This document shows positions 42,469 through 50,797 of a stretch of DNA of 64,000 nucleotides, piece after piece; the stretch's first letter is position 1, and the number at the start of each line of letters is the position of its first letter. This stretch comes from an uncultured Parabacteroides sp. (GTDB lineage: Bacteria > Bacteroidota > Bacteroidia > Bacteroidales > Tannerellaceae). A program made the position numbers and the translations under genes. Under the pieces are notes generated by a model. That model ran no database searches. It was not told the origin of the DNA and saw only the letters and a list, made by a program, of their open reading frames with translations. Location of the stretch: contig CAJTMR010000018.1 of NCBI GenBank assembly GCA_910577325.1, positions 1 to 64,000 of the forward strand. Reading direction: 5' to 3'.

Positions 42469-42660
42469 ATGGTTGGTTTCGCAATTTGGTTTATAGGCCT
42501 GGTTCTGGCTTTGAAAGCCGCGCTTAAAATCTGGAACCTCAATGCCCCAAAAAGAAAAAAGTGGATAGCTGGTATGTTGATTGTTCTTACCAGTTGGATA
42601 GGCTTGTTTTTTTATGATTTCTACGGCAGGAGAAGGTTTCCGGTGTGGTTAAATCGATAA
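42469..42660 (+). CDS. small two-helix membrane protein (63 aa)
   Basis: The start at 42469 (MVGFAIWFIGLVLALKAALKIW) is preferred over a TTG at 42442. It has two TM helices separated by a basic loop (NAPKRKKW), the second GMLIVLTSWIGLFFYDFYG. Family unknown. It sits in the stress-like cluster after the Cys-rich small protein and before a terminator. Confidence 0.6.
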   Translation: MVGFAIWFIGLVLALKAALKIWNLNAPKRKKWIAGMLIVLTSWIGLFFYDFYGRRRFPVWLNR

Positions 42661-42675
42661 TCGGTAGAGTGGAAA

Positions 42676-42730
42676 AGAACCAGATACACGGGGGATTGCG
42701 GATCATCCGTGTACTTGGTTCTTTGTTTTT
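42676..42730 (+). terminator. terminator after the small membrane protein
   Basis: AGAACCA..TACACGG pairs with CCGTGTA.TTGGTTCT around an ~18-nt loop, followed by TTTGTTTTTTG. It also lies near the end of the convergent oxidoreductase gene. Confidence 0.75.
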
Positions 42731-42765
42731 TGAGGGTGTAGTCCCTCTTGGTTGCGGCAGGTTTT

Positions 42766-43986
42766 TTATGACGCTTTTCGTATTCGTCCAAATCCGAAGA
42801 CTTCTTCCCGTGCATTCTCTTTTCCTTGTAAGAGATTCGATATGATCTGTGCCCCGATCATGCTGAACGTGATTCCGTTGCCGCCATATCCCAAATCAAA
42901 AAATATGCGCTCCGTCCCCGGCCATGTTCCGATAAATGGAAGCCCGTCTTTTGTTGTGCTGAAGGTTCCGCACCAGGCCATTTCTGTCTTGAAAGGAACG
43001 GATGGCAGTAATTTACGGAATTTCCTTTCAAGTTTTTCCGTCTTTTCTCGGAGCAGTTCATCTCTTGCTTCAGGGTTGTTGAAATCTTCATCCTCTCCGC
43101 CTATGATGATTCGGTTGCCACTGGTCCTTATATAGATGTAAGGCTCCGCTGTTTCCCAGATGAGGCAGTGTTCTGCCCACAGGTCCTTATTATCGATAGG
43201 GTGAGAGATAAGTGCGTAAGTTGAGGTCAGCTTCATTACTTTTTCGGGTAAGAACCGTCCGGCTTCGAACCCGGAGGCGACTATCACATATTTACATCGG
43301 ATGATCCGGCCATCCTGTGTTTCCAGTCGGCAACCCAGTGGTGTTTCTTCAAGAGATGTGACTTCCGTGTGGGTGAATATTCGTAAGTGATCTTTTTCTA
43401 TATGATACTGGAAGAGCTTGGTCGCAGCCTTATAAGCATCGAGCTGTGCGGACCGGCGGTTCAGCAACGCTCCGGCGTATGTTTCCAGTTTGTATCGTTT
43501 ATGGAGTTCGTCTTTATTCAACAGTTCCACCGGGAGCTTGTGCCGTTTGCGTATTTCATATTCACGTTCGATGAGTTCTACTCCTTTACTGTCACTGGCA
43601 TAAAAAATACTTGGCAACCATTCAAAGTCGGCATCGATATTCGTCTCTTTCAAAACAGCTTCGATATCTGGGATTGATTGCAGGCAAGAGCGGTATGCAG
43701 TTACTGCATTCTTTTCACCAATTTGTTCAGCCATTTCGCAAAGTGGAACATCAATTTCATATTGCAAGAGTGCCGTGCTGGCTGCGGAACTACCTGTGGC
43801 GATACTCCGTTTGTCCACGATGCAACACTCCAGTCCTGTCCGGCACAACTCATGAGCCATAAGGGCGCCGGTTATGCCCGAACCGATGATTACTATGTCT
43901 GTTTCCAGATCCTTTTTCAAAGGATTGTAGTAATCGAACAGAGGATTTTTGATTATCCAGTATGGTAATCCTGAGTGTAAGTCCAT
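42766..43986 (-). CDS. FAD-dependent oxidoreductase (DAO family)
   Basis: A 406-aa flavoenzyme. The Rossmann motif is DIVIIGSGITGALMAHEL (GSGITG near residues 35-40), and a second FAD-contact region is VASGFEAGRFLP. The C-terminal signature DGLPFIGTWPGTERIFFDLGYGGNGITFS is typical of glycine oxidase/DadA-like proteins. It oxidises an amine or amino-acid-like substrate; many relatives lack known substrates. No signal peptide. It is 12 bp downstream of the small lipoprotein gene on the same strand. Confidence 0.86.
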   Translation of the reverse strand: MDLHSGLPYWIIKNPLFDYYNPLKKDLETDIVIIGSGITGALMAHELCRTGLECCIVDKRSIATGSSAASTALLQYEIDVPLCEMAEQIGEKNAVTAYRSCLQSIPDIEAVLKETNIDADFEWLPSIFYASDSKGVELIEREYEIRKRHKLPVELLNKDELHKRYKLETYAGALLNRRSAQLDAYKAATKLFQYHIEKDHLRIFTHTEVTSLEETPLGCRLETQDGRIIRCKYVIVASGFEAGRFLPEKVMKLTSTYALISHPIDNKDLWAEHCLIWETAEPYIYIRTSGNRIIIGGEDEDFNNPEARDELLREKTEKLERKFRKLLPSVPFKTEMAWCGTFSTTKDGLPFIGTWPGTERIFFDLGYGGNGITFSMIGAQIISNLLQGKENAREEVFGFGRIRKAS

Positions 43987-43998
43987 TGTTAATGTATT

Positions 43999-44364
43999 TT
44001 ATTTTTGAATTTTTTCTATTTCATTTTTGATTTTCTCTGCTTCTTTTCGGGTCTCTTTTTTGGTGTCGTCCCAAGCGTTGTCTAACTTATCGGCTTCATC
44101 TTCCACTTTTTCGATTGCGTTATCCAAGGCTCTGTTCATTTTATCCTGCTTTTTGTTTGTGCACGAGAAAGAAACGAGGCTTAACGTGCAGACCAAAACC
44201 AATAAAAATGTGTGCCTCATCTTGTTTTTTGATTTGCGCGCGAGAAGATACAAAACGATTCCGGCCAATGTTACGACACCTTGCAGAAATTTACTTTTTC
44301 CTAATCTCATGCTGCTTCCTGAGCTGAGGAAGGAGCTTTTTCCTTTTTTCATTTTTGTTTCCAT
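43999..44364 (-). CDS. small lipoprotein or membrane protein, start uncertain (121 or 73 aa)
   Basis: The frame is open from 44364 (121 aa) and contains two candidate N-termini. From 44364 there is a Ser/Lys-rich start and a TM segment (LQGVVTLAGIVLYLLAR). From the internal ATG at 44220 it is a textbook lipoprotein signal (MRHTFLLVLVCTLSLVSFSC). The mature part is a charged helix (KMNRALDNAIEKVEDEADKLDNAWDDTKKETRKEAEKIKNEI), like entericidin- or YtxH-type stress proteins. The lipoprotein reading (43999-44220) seems more natural. The intergenic 44365-44676 shows no gene. Confidence 0.55.
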   Translation of the reverse strand: METKMKKGKSSFLSSGSSMRLGKSKFLQGVVTLAGIVLYLLARKSKNKMRHTFLLVLVCTLSLVSFSCTNKKQDKMNRALDNAIEKVEDEADKLDNAWDDTKKETRKEAEKIKNEIEKIQK

Positions 44365-44676
44365 ACGATTTTGAATTTAATGAGTAAATGAACCCGTTAC
44401 GGGATATTGCTTTTGCAAGAAACAGGATAGCGATATTTTTTTGTTGTCGTGCTTAAGATTTTTGAAGAATATTTTGAAGAACTGTTTCGGACTCTTGCCA
44501 AAAGATCAAAAAAATGAATAATCACCTTTCTTTTGTCCTGTTGGTGATTGTTTATATATCTTGTATGTGCGTTGTACACGAATGATGATTTATGGATATG
44601 TTTTTCCATCATCAGTATGATATCGTATTGTTGCCGGATTTTGGTGTGTTTGCCTTGTTTTTTTGTCCTGTAGGGC

Positions 44677-44704
44677 TTGTTTTTCGGATGATTTTGTATT
44701 TTTG
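44677..44704 (+). promoter_or_regulatory. promoter of the Reg_prop HTCS gene
   Basis: TTG at 44677-44679 and TATTTTTG at 44697-44704 (TAnnTTTG). The transcript would start near 44710, supporting the ATG at 44728 as start rather than the GTG at 44716. Confidence 0.55.
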
Positions 44705-44727
44705 CAGGACAAAGGGTGAATGTAATT

Positions 44728-47700
44728 ATGCAAGAGTTTGGGAAGTACACACAATTATATCTATTATTATTTTTTCTATTCTTGGCAGGGGCTATTCAAG
44801 CAGTCCCCAGGTATTATTTTAAACAAATTTCATTGGAAGAAGGCTTATCGCAATCTTCCGTGAAGTGTGTATTGGTGGATGATAGAGGTGTTTTGTGGAT
44901 CGGAACCCGGTTTGGATTGAATCGTTTCGACAGAGAAAAAATCACGGTTTACCAAGAAGAGCATGACAACCCGTATTCTCTTCCTTATAATGATGTTGTT
45001 TTCCTGGAGGAAGATGCGGATCGGAATATCTGGGTAGGAACCAGTCGCGGATTGGCTATTTTTGATCGTAATACCCGTAAATTCGCTTGCCAGGAGTTAG
45101 ACGGAGAACCAGTAGTGGCTACTTGTTGCCTTCTCATGAGGGAAGGGGTCTATTTCTTTGGTGTGAAGGGAGTGTTTTATTATTCCTATGCCGAAAAGAA
45201 ATTAGGCAAGTGCCAGTTGAAGGATGCTATGCCTATCTCTGCTCCTAACCGCGCCTATCTGTATGACGAAAAAGAGGAAAAGGTCATTTTGTCTTTCCGT
45301 GGAAACGGTATTTGGTGGTATTACCCGAAGACAGGGACTATGGAGCGGGTGTCGTTTATTCAGGAAAGGAATATACCTACCCTGTTTTTGGATTCGCGTG
45401 GAAGGATTTGGGTATCGGTCTATAATAAAGGAGTGTATTGTTATGACCGCGAAGGAGGGCTGATTGAGCATCTGGAAGCACCGGATCGTTTGACGCACAA
45501 TGTCGTGCAGGATATGCGGGAAAAGGATGGTGAACTTTGGTTGGCGACCGATGGGGGAGGAATCAATATTTATAACTATGCCACCAAGTCTGTAAAAGGA
45601 ATCATGCATCTTCCGGGTGATCGCCATTCCCTTCCTGTGAATTCTTTTGCCAGTCTGTATATTGATGATGAAGGGAATATCTGGGCCGGTAGTATTTTGG
45701 GTGGTCTGATCGGTATCAAGCCTGTTTACATGACTACTTATCGGGATGCACCTCCCGGAGCGACCTATGGATTGAGTTTCCAGTCGGTAGCATCCATGTA
45801 TGAAGATCATGACGGTAGAATATGGATGGGAACGGATGGCGGCGGAATGGATTTGTTTGATCCTAAAAATGAGACATTTCAGGAGTTTCGACAGACGGAG
45901 GGGATGAAAATCGTTTCCATTATACCTTATAATGATTCGGAACTGTTGTTGTCCTTGTTTGGTGTCGGGCTTTATCGTTTTAATAAGAAGACCGGTGAAT
46001 GCCGGGAGTTTCCGTTGAATTGGGGAAATATCCGGAAAGATCTTTTCTTGTGTGGGAATGCGATTCGCCTCTATCGTGTAGATGAAGACCGTTTCTGTCT
46101 TCTGACCGACAATTATTTGTTTGTGTATGACCAACGGAAACAGCAATTTGAAATCTTTTCGGAAAACATGGTACCCAATTTCCAAGCTCCTCGTTTCATT
46201 ACGGGCGATTCATGCTATATCAGTACTTCTGCCGGACTTTATGTTTTGGATTTTCTGCGCGAAGAACGGCGTCCGGTCTTTTTACCTGGAGAGGGGATCG
46301 GTACGCTGACGGCGGTCAAGCAAGGCAAGGACAAACGTTTTTGGCTGGGGACGACTTCCGGCCTGTATGTTTATGATCGGATTCGTCAGAAACTGGATAC
46401 GGTCGATACGAAGCGTTTCATCGGAGTCACGTCGCTTGCTTTTGACAATCGTGACCAATTGTGGGTCAGTACGCATGAAGGATTGTATGCGTATGTTCCC
46501 CAAGAGAAGCGTATCGTTGTTTTCGGGGAATCCGATGGTGTTTTTACACATGAGTTTTTGCCGCAACCGGCTTTGGAATCCGTTTTTGGTGACATCTATA
46601 TGGCAGGAGTGGAAGGGGTGGTTCGAATACGGCCGGACCAGAAATTTCAGGAAGAAGAGGATTTTTCCGTCAACCTGATTAATTTGGCTTTGGACGGCTC
46701 TTTTATTCATCCGAACGGCCTGTTTGGCGAGCAGGCAATTTCTATTCCTTGGGATTATTCATCTTTGGGGGTGAGTGTCATAGTCAAGGAAAAGGATTTG
46801 ATGCGAAAAAAATTGTTCCGTTTTTATATTAAAGGGGATCGTGAGGATTTGTTGGAAACGTCTAGTCATGCCTTTGCATTTCCAGCTTTATCTCCCGGAA
46901 ATTATGAATTGTGGGTTTCTTATAGCAAGCGCAACGGAGACTGGAGCATTCCCCTTAAATTGCTCACGGTCGATGTGGTTCCACCTTTATGGCAGCGTGT
47001 TTGGTTTTGGGTGGTTTTATTGTTGATGGTGTTGACGGTGGCCATATGGATCATCCGGTCTGTCATGAATCGTAAGGAGCGGGAACTTGCTTGGGCGATG
47101 CAGGAACATGAACGTAAGTTTTATGAAGAGAAGGTTCGTTTTATGGTCAATATCAGCCACGAGCTTCGCACGCCGTTGACGTTGATCTATGCTCCTCTCA
47201 AACGTTTGTTGAAATCCGGAAAAGTGACGGATGATGAGGTCTCTCGGCAATTGGATGGTTTGTTGTTGCAAACTTGCCGGATGCGGGAAATTGTCGATAT
47301 GGTGCTGGATGCGCAAAAATCGGACACGAACGGCGATGTCATGGATATTCATTATTACAATGTTGCCGATTGGATCCGGACGGTGACGGGCGACTTTATG
47401 CAAGAACTTGAGGCACGGGGTATCTGTTTGGAATATAAATTGAATACTTCGGTGGAAAAAATACCTTTCGATGCGGCCAAATGCCGGGTTGTGTTGTCCA
47501 ATTTGTTAATCAATGCGATGAAGTTCAGTGAACCGAATAGCTTGTTATCTATTCGTACAGAATGTGTGGGAACGTGCTTGCGTATATCGCTTGCCGACCA
47601 AGGGATCGGATTGGCTCATGTGGACATGGATCGTCTTTTCTCTCGTTTCTACCAAGGTGAACACAATTGCAAAGGGAGTGGAATCGGTTTGGCATACGCC

Positions 47701-48660
47701 CGTACACTTGTGGAACTACATGGTGGAAGTATCGGAGCTTACAATAATGAAGAGGGGGGCGCGACGTTTTATTTTGATTTGCCGTTGGTACAGGCATTTG
47801 TTTCCGATGAGCCGGACAAAACAGTCTGTTTGGATCAGAAGGAAGGAGCAGCGGATTCCCAGGGGGTGCAAGCCGGTTCGTTTGCGCAATACACGGCGTT
47901 GGTGGTTGAAGACGAACCGGAGTTGCGTTCCTATCTGCAAAGCGTCTTGCAGGCGGAGTTCAAGAATGTGCATGCGGCTAAAGATGGTGAGGAGGCTTGC
48001 GATTTCTTGAAACAATCCCAGCCGGATATTATCGTCAGTGATGTTATGATGCCCCGGATGGATGGCTACGAATTGTGCCGTCGGGTAAAGAATGATTTAA
48101 AGGTCAGTCATATTCCTGTGGTTTTGCTGACTGCCAAGGCAGATCCTGCGAGTTCGGTTGAGGGCTATAAGTCGGGGGCGGATGTCTATTTGGCAAAGCC
48201 GTTTGATGTGGATTCCCTTATGATTATTTTGCAGAACGTATTGAGGCAGCGTGACCAGCTCCGCTCCCGTTATCGGGAGTCCGGCTGTCTTTTCTCTCCT
48301 AAAGAAGATGCCGTCAGTAATGCGGATGAACAATTCATGCAGAAATTGAATCTGTTGATTCAGGAGAACTTGGCTAATCCGGATCTGAACGTCGCCTTTA
48401 TCGCTTCCGGTATGGCGATGAGCCGGACGACGCTTTACAGCAAGTTTAGCCATTTGTCGGATATTTCGATCGGCGATTATGTGAACCGGTTCCGTATGGT
48501 CGAAGCCACCCGCTTGTTATCTTCTCATAAGGATATGAGTATCCAGGATGTGGCGGATCGTACCGGTTTTTCCAGTGCTCGTTATTTCAGTACGGCCTTT
48601 AAACAAAACTATGGAATGACTCCCACAGAATATCGTCGTCAAAATTTAGAGCCTGTTTAA
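44728..48660 (+). CDS. canonical hybrid two-component system regulator (Reg_prop HTCS)
   Basis: A 1310-aa one-protein sensor-regulator that senses a glycan breakdown product in the periplasm. Signal/TM segment (LYLLLFFLFLAGAIQAV), two seven-bladed Reg_prop propellers with repeated LWIGT/IWVGTSRGL-type blades (about 40-640), a Y_Y_Y domain, and a TM helix (VWFWVVLLLMVLTVAIWII). Then HisKA with His811 (NISHELRTPLTL), HATPase (NLLINAMKF, GSGIGLAYA), a receiver with Asp1105 (IVSDVMMPRMDGYEL) and a C-terminal AraC HTH (VADRTGFSSARYFSTAFKQNYGMTPTEY). The last three residues (EPV) and the stop codon are supplied by the 173-bp foldback element inserted at the 3' end. Nearby SGNH and GH97 genes are the likely targets. 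Confidence 0.95.
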   Translation: MQEFGKYTQLYLLLFFLFLAGAIQAVPRYYFKQISLEEGLSQSSVKCVLVDDRGVLWIGTRFGLNRFDREKITVYQEEHDNPYSLPYNDVVFLEEDADRNIWVGTSRGLAIFDRNTRKFACQELDGEPVVATCCLLMREGVYFFGVKGVFYYSYAEKKLGKCQLKDAMPISAPNRAYLYDEKEEKVILSFRGNGIWWYYPKTGTMERVSFIQERNIPTLFLDSRGRIWVSVYNKGVYCYDREGGLIEHLEAPDRLTHNVVQDMREKDGELWLATDGGGINIYNYATKSVKGIMHLPGDRHSLPVNSFASLYIDDEGNIWAGSILGGLIGIKPVYMTTYRDAPPGATYGLSFQSVASMYEDHDGRIWMGTDGGGMDLFDPKNETFQEFRQTEGMKIVSIIPYNDSELLLSLFGVGLYRFNKKTGECREFPLNWGNIRKDLFLCGNAIRLYRVDEDRFCLLTDNYLFVYDQRKQQFEIFSENMVPNFQAPRFITGDSCYISTSAGLYVLDFLREERRPVFLPGEGIGTLTAVKQGKDKRFWLGTTSGLYVYDRIRQKLDTVDTKRFIGVTSLAFDNRDQLWVSTHEGLYAYVPQEKRIVVFGESDGVFTHEFLPQPALESVFGDIYMAGVEGVVRIRPDQKFQEEEDFSVNLINLALDGSFIHPNGLFGEQAISIPWDYSSLGVSVIVKEKDLMRKKLFRFYIKGDREDLLETSSHAFAFPALSPGNYELWVSYSKRNGDWSIPLKLLTVDVVPPLWQRVWFWVVLLLMVLTVAIWIIRSVMNRKERELAWAMQEHERKFYEEKVRFMVNISHELRTPLTLIYAPLKRLLKSGKVTDDEVSRQLDGLLLQTCRMREIVDMVLDAQKSDTNGDVMDIHYYNVADWIRTVTGDFMQELEARGICLEYKLNTSVEKIPFDAAKCRVVLSNLLINAMKFSEPNSLLSIRTECVGTCLRISLADQGIGLAHVDMDRLFSRFYQGEHNCKGSGIGLAYARTLVELHGGSIGAYNNEEGGATFYFDLPLVQAFVSDEPDKTVCLDQKEGAADSQGVQAGSFAQYTALVVEDEPELRSYLQSVLQAEFKNVHAAKDGEEACDFLKQSQPDIIVSDVMMPRMDGYELCRRVKNDLKVSHIPVVLLTAKADPASSVEGYKSGADVYLAKPFDVDSLMIILQNVLRQRDQLRSRYRESGCLFSPKEDAVSNADEQFMQKLNLLIQENLANPDLNVAFIASGMAMSRTTLYSKFSHLSDISIGDYVNRFRMVEATRLLSSHKDMSIQDVADRTGFSSARYFSTAFKQNYGMTPTEYRRQNLEPV

Positions 48661-48820
48661 ATTTTGTTCAAAAAGTTTTTTTCAACTTCTTTTGAGTTTC
48701 TTTCCGGTCTGTTTTCCTGTTTTTATTCGTCACATAGCCCGCTATGCTCCTTATAAAAACAGAAAAACATCCTCAAAAAGAACTCTCAAAAGAATGTTGA
48801 ACAAAATTTAAACAGGCTCT
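48648..48820. mobile_element. 173-bp foldback (MITE-like) element, copy 2
   Basis: The reverse complement equals the copy at 28181-28353 except for two bases (171 of 173). The same 24-bp perfect terminal inverted repeats and central CATAGC-GG-GCTATG are present. Its left end lies inside the HTCS reading frame and gives it a new C-terminus and stop. With its long hairpin it may also terminate transcription of that gene. Confidence 0.8.
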
Positions 48821-48875
48821 AAGGAATACCTTTGTGTTGCCTTCGGAAAAGCCGTTTATTTTGAAAATGAGACAA

Positions 48876-48910
48876 CCCCTAACATAGAACGCGATGAACT
48901 ATGTTAGGGG
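48876..48910. terminator. hairpin between HTCS and SGNH genes
   Basis: CCCCTAACATAG (48876-48887) pairs perfectly with CTATGTTAGGGG (48899-48910), loop 11 nt. No T-run on the plus side, a weak T-rich tail on the minus side. It lies 37 bp after the end of the minus-strand SGNH gene. Confidence 0.55.
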
Positions 48911-48946
48911 GGGTATCATAGTCTGTAGCAAGCATATCAAGAATTT

Positions 48947-50689
48947 TTATAGAGGAGATGCGATTTCTCCGGCAATCAATTCGTATCCTTTGTTGTTCGG
49001 ATGGAGTCCGTCACCGATAAAGAGGCTTTCGTCTATCTTGCCGTCCGGTTGTAATAGGGCGGTTCCGGGGTTGGCGAATGTGTAGCCTTCCGTTTCCACC
49101 ATCTGCTTGATGTCGTAGTTGATGTTCTTGACCCATTGCTCCTGATGTCGACGTGGGAGGATGCCGATCACCTTAATGGAGGCTTTCGGTTGCCGGTGGT
49201 GGATGGCGGACAATAGGAAGCGGAGACCTTCGACGATCTCTTTGTCACTGTTCAGGCCGAAGTTGTTCGTGCCGATCATCAGGATAACCTTGCCGGTTTC
49301 ATAACCGTCCAGTTCGTCGTGATACACGCGCCAAAGCACGTTCTCGATACGGTCCCAGCCGCAGCCCAGGTTTTGGAAACCGGCGGGGCGCATGACTTTT
49401 TCCCACGTTTCCCGCCCGTTCTTGTTGCGGTGTTCCGGTTCGCCTCCCCAATAATGGGTGATCGAGTTGCCGATGATCACGGCTTTGGGTGGATAGTTGC
49501 GAACCTGCTCCAGGAAAGCGCGGTGACGGGCACGCCATTCGTACATGGGCGGTTCCCGGCGTTGGGTGACGGGGATGGTGGTTTGCAGGTGGCCCAGTGG
49601 GATATGGAGGATTTCCCGTACTTTTCTTTCTACTACTTCTGCCTGCCGTTGCATGCCGAGATCGGACGGGTGTACATAATCCACCCAGCCGTCGGCGGGT
49701 ATGTCCAGTTCTTCACGGGACAGGTAATGGATATTCTTGATCCCGTCGGACAGAATTTGTTCGTATGCTTTGCGGGAAGCGCGGTTTACTTTCGTGATGG
49801 CTTTGTGTTGAGCCGAGTCAGTGTACATATTACTATAGCCTCCATGTTCTATCAGCAGGATAGGAGTATCGTGCTTCTCGCGGAGTTGCTTGACAGCGGC
49901 GACCGTCAGGGCAGTCACCTCCTCTTCGTTTTGGTTCGTCAGGTTTGGCATGCAGTCCAGGATATATAACCGGGCATCCGTCTCGTTGATAAACTGCAAC
50001 ATTTCTTTCTCCAATTTGCCGTTGCCTGAGAAACCAAGGTTGATCAGCGGGTAGTCCAGCGACCGTTGCAGGATCGTAGACCAAGCCATTGCCGGGCGGG
50101 AGGCGCAAGCGCCGTGGGCGATCGAAGTACCGTAGAGGACGATCGGCTTTTCAGGTGAAAGGGGAATGAACTCCAGTTTCGCTTCTTCGGGCGTACCGAT
50201 TTCCAGCCATTTCACTCCATTGTACAAAGGCAGGAAGAGGCGATATTCGAATCCTTTTTTGTGGTAACGGTCTTCACCTATATTGTTGTAAGTATAAGTG
50301 ATCGTGTCTCCGAAAGAGTAACCGCCGAAACAGAAACGCCATTCTCCATCACTGTTGATGCTGTAGAGATCAACGCCTGAAACGCCGGTCGCGGGCATGT
50401 GTGGCATACTCAGGTTGCCGGTGACTGTATAGCGGATTTTTATCTGAGGAGCGTCGCTGTAGAAATGAAGGGCGAGTCCGGCCGAATGACGGGACAGGTT
50501 CCAGACAGGTTCGCGTACTGCACCTTTGGCTCGGTCCGGCAGACGTGTGTAGGAAGTTCCGATCTCTCGGGTGAATCCTTGATTTTGAACGACCGGGAAA
50601 CCGGCATCCATCGGGTTGTGCCATTTCCATTGGGCGGTAGCCGGAAGGAAAGACAGGCAACAGAACAGTAAAGAAAAAAGTTTTATCAT
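48947..50689 (-). CDS. exported esterase with GxDLY domain and two SGNH hydrolase domains
   Basis: A 580-aa protein with a signal peptide (MIKLFSLLFCCLSFLPATAQ). An N-terminal beta-sandwich (about 25-175) carries GVDLYS, the signature of the GxDLY domain. The first SGNH domain has nucleophile Ser189 (YGTSIAHG) and a late DYVHPSDLG block. A second, PAF-acetylhydrolase-like SGNH domain has Ser409 (IIGNSITHYWGG), MIGTNNFG and DGLHPNNKGY. Two full catalytic domains in one chain suggest deacylation of two ester positions on a polymer, such as acetylated glycan. It is divergent from the GH97 gene with a -7 element for each between them, and next to an HTCS. Confidence 0.88.
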   Translation of the reverse strand: MIKLFSLLFCCLSFLPATAQWKWHNPMDAGFPVVQNQGFTREIGTSYTRLPDRAKGAVREPVWNLSRHSAGLALHFYSDAPQIKIRYTVTGNLSMPHMPATGVSGVDLYSINSDGEWRFCFGGYSFGDTITYTYNNIGEDRYHKKGFEYRLFLPLYNGVKWLEIGTPEEAKLEFIPLSPEKPIVLYGTSIAHGACASRPAMAWSTILQRSLDYPLINLGFSGNGKLEKEMLQFINETDARLYILDCMPNLTNQNEEEVTALTVAAVKQLREKHDTPILLIEHGGYSNMYTDSAQHKAITKVNRASRKAYEQILSDGIKNIHYLSREELDIPADGWVDYVHPSDLGMQRQAEVVERKVREILHIPLGHLQTTIPVTQRREPPMYEWRARHRAFLEQVRNYPPKAVIIGNSITHYWGGEPEHRNKNGRETWEKVMRPAGFQNLGCGWDRIENVLWRVYHDELDGYETGKVILMIGTNNFGLNSDKEIVEGLRFLLSAIHHRQPKASIKVIGILPRRHQEQWVKNINYDIKQMVETEGYTFANPGTALLQPDGKIDESLFIGDGLHPNNKGYELIAGEIASPL

Positions 50690-50719
50690 GGTTGTTTATG
50701 TATTATGATACAATATCAA

Positions 50720-50727
50720 CAAAGATA
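50720..50727 (-). promoter_or_regulatory. -7 element for the SGNH gene (minus strand)
   Basis: CAAAGATA on the plus strand reads TATCTTTG on the minus strand, 31 bp before the start codon. Confidence 0.55.
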
Positions 50728-50763
50728 AGACAATTTCGCAAAAACATTTCTTAGTTAATCTTG

Positions 50764-50771
50764 TATATTTG
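50764..50771 (+). promoter_or_regulatory. -7 element for the GH97 gene
   Basis: TATATTTG (TAnnTTTG), 27 bp before the ATG at 50798, paired divergently with the SGNH promoter. Confidence 0.6.
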
Positions 50772-50797
50772 TCACCGATTAATAAAATTTGAAAGCT

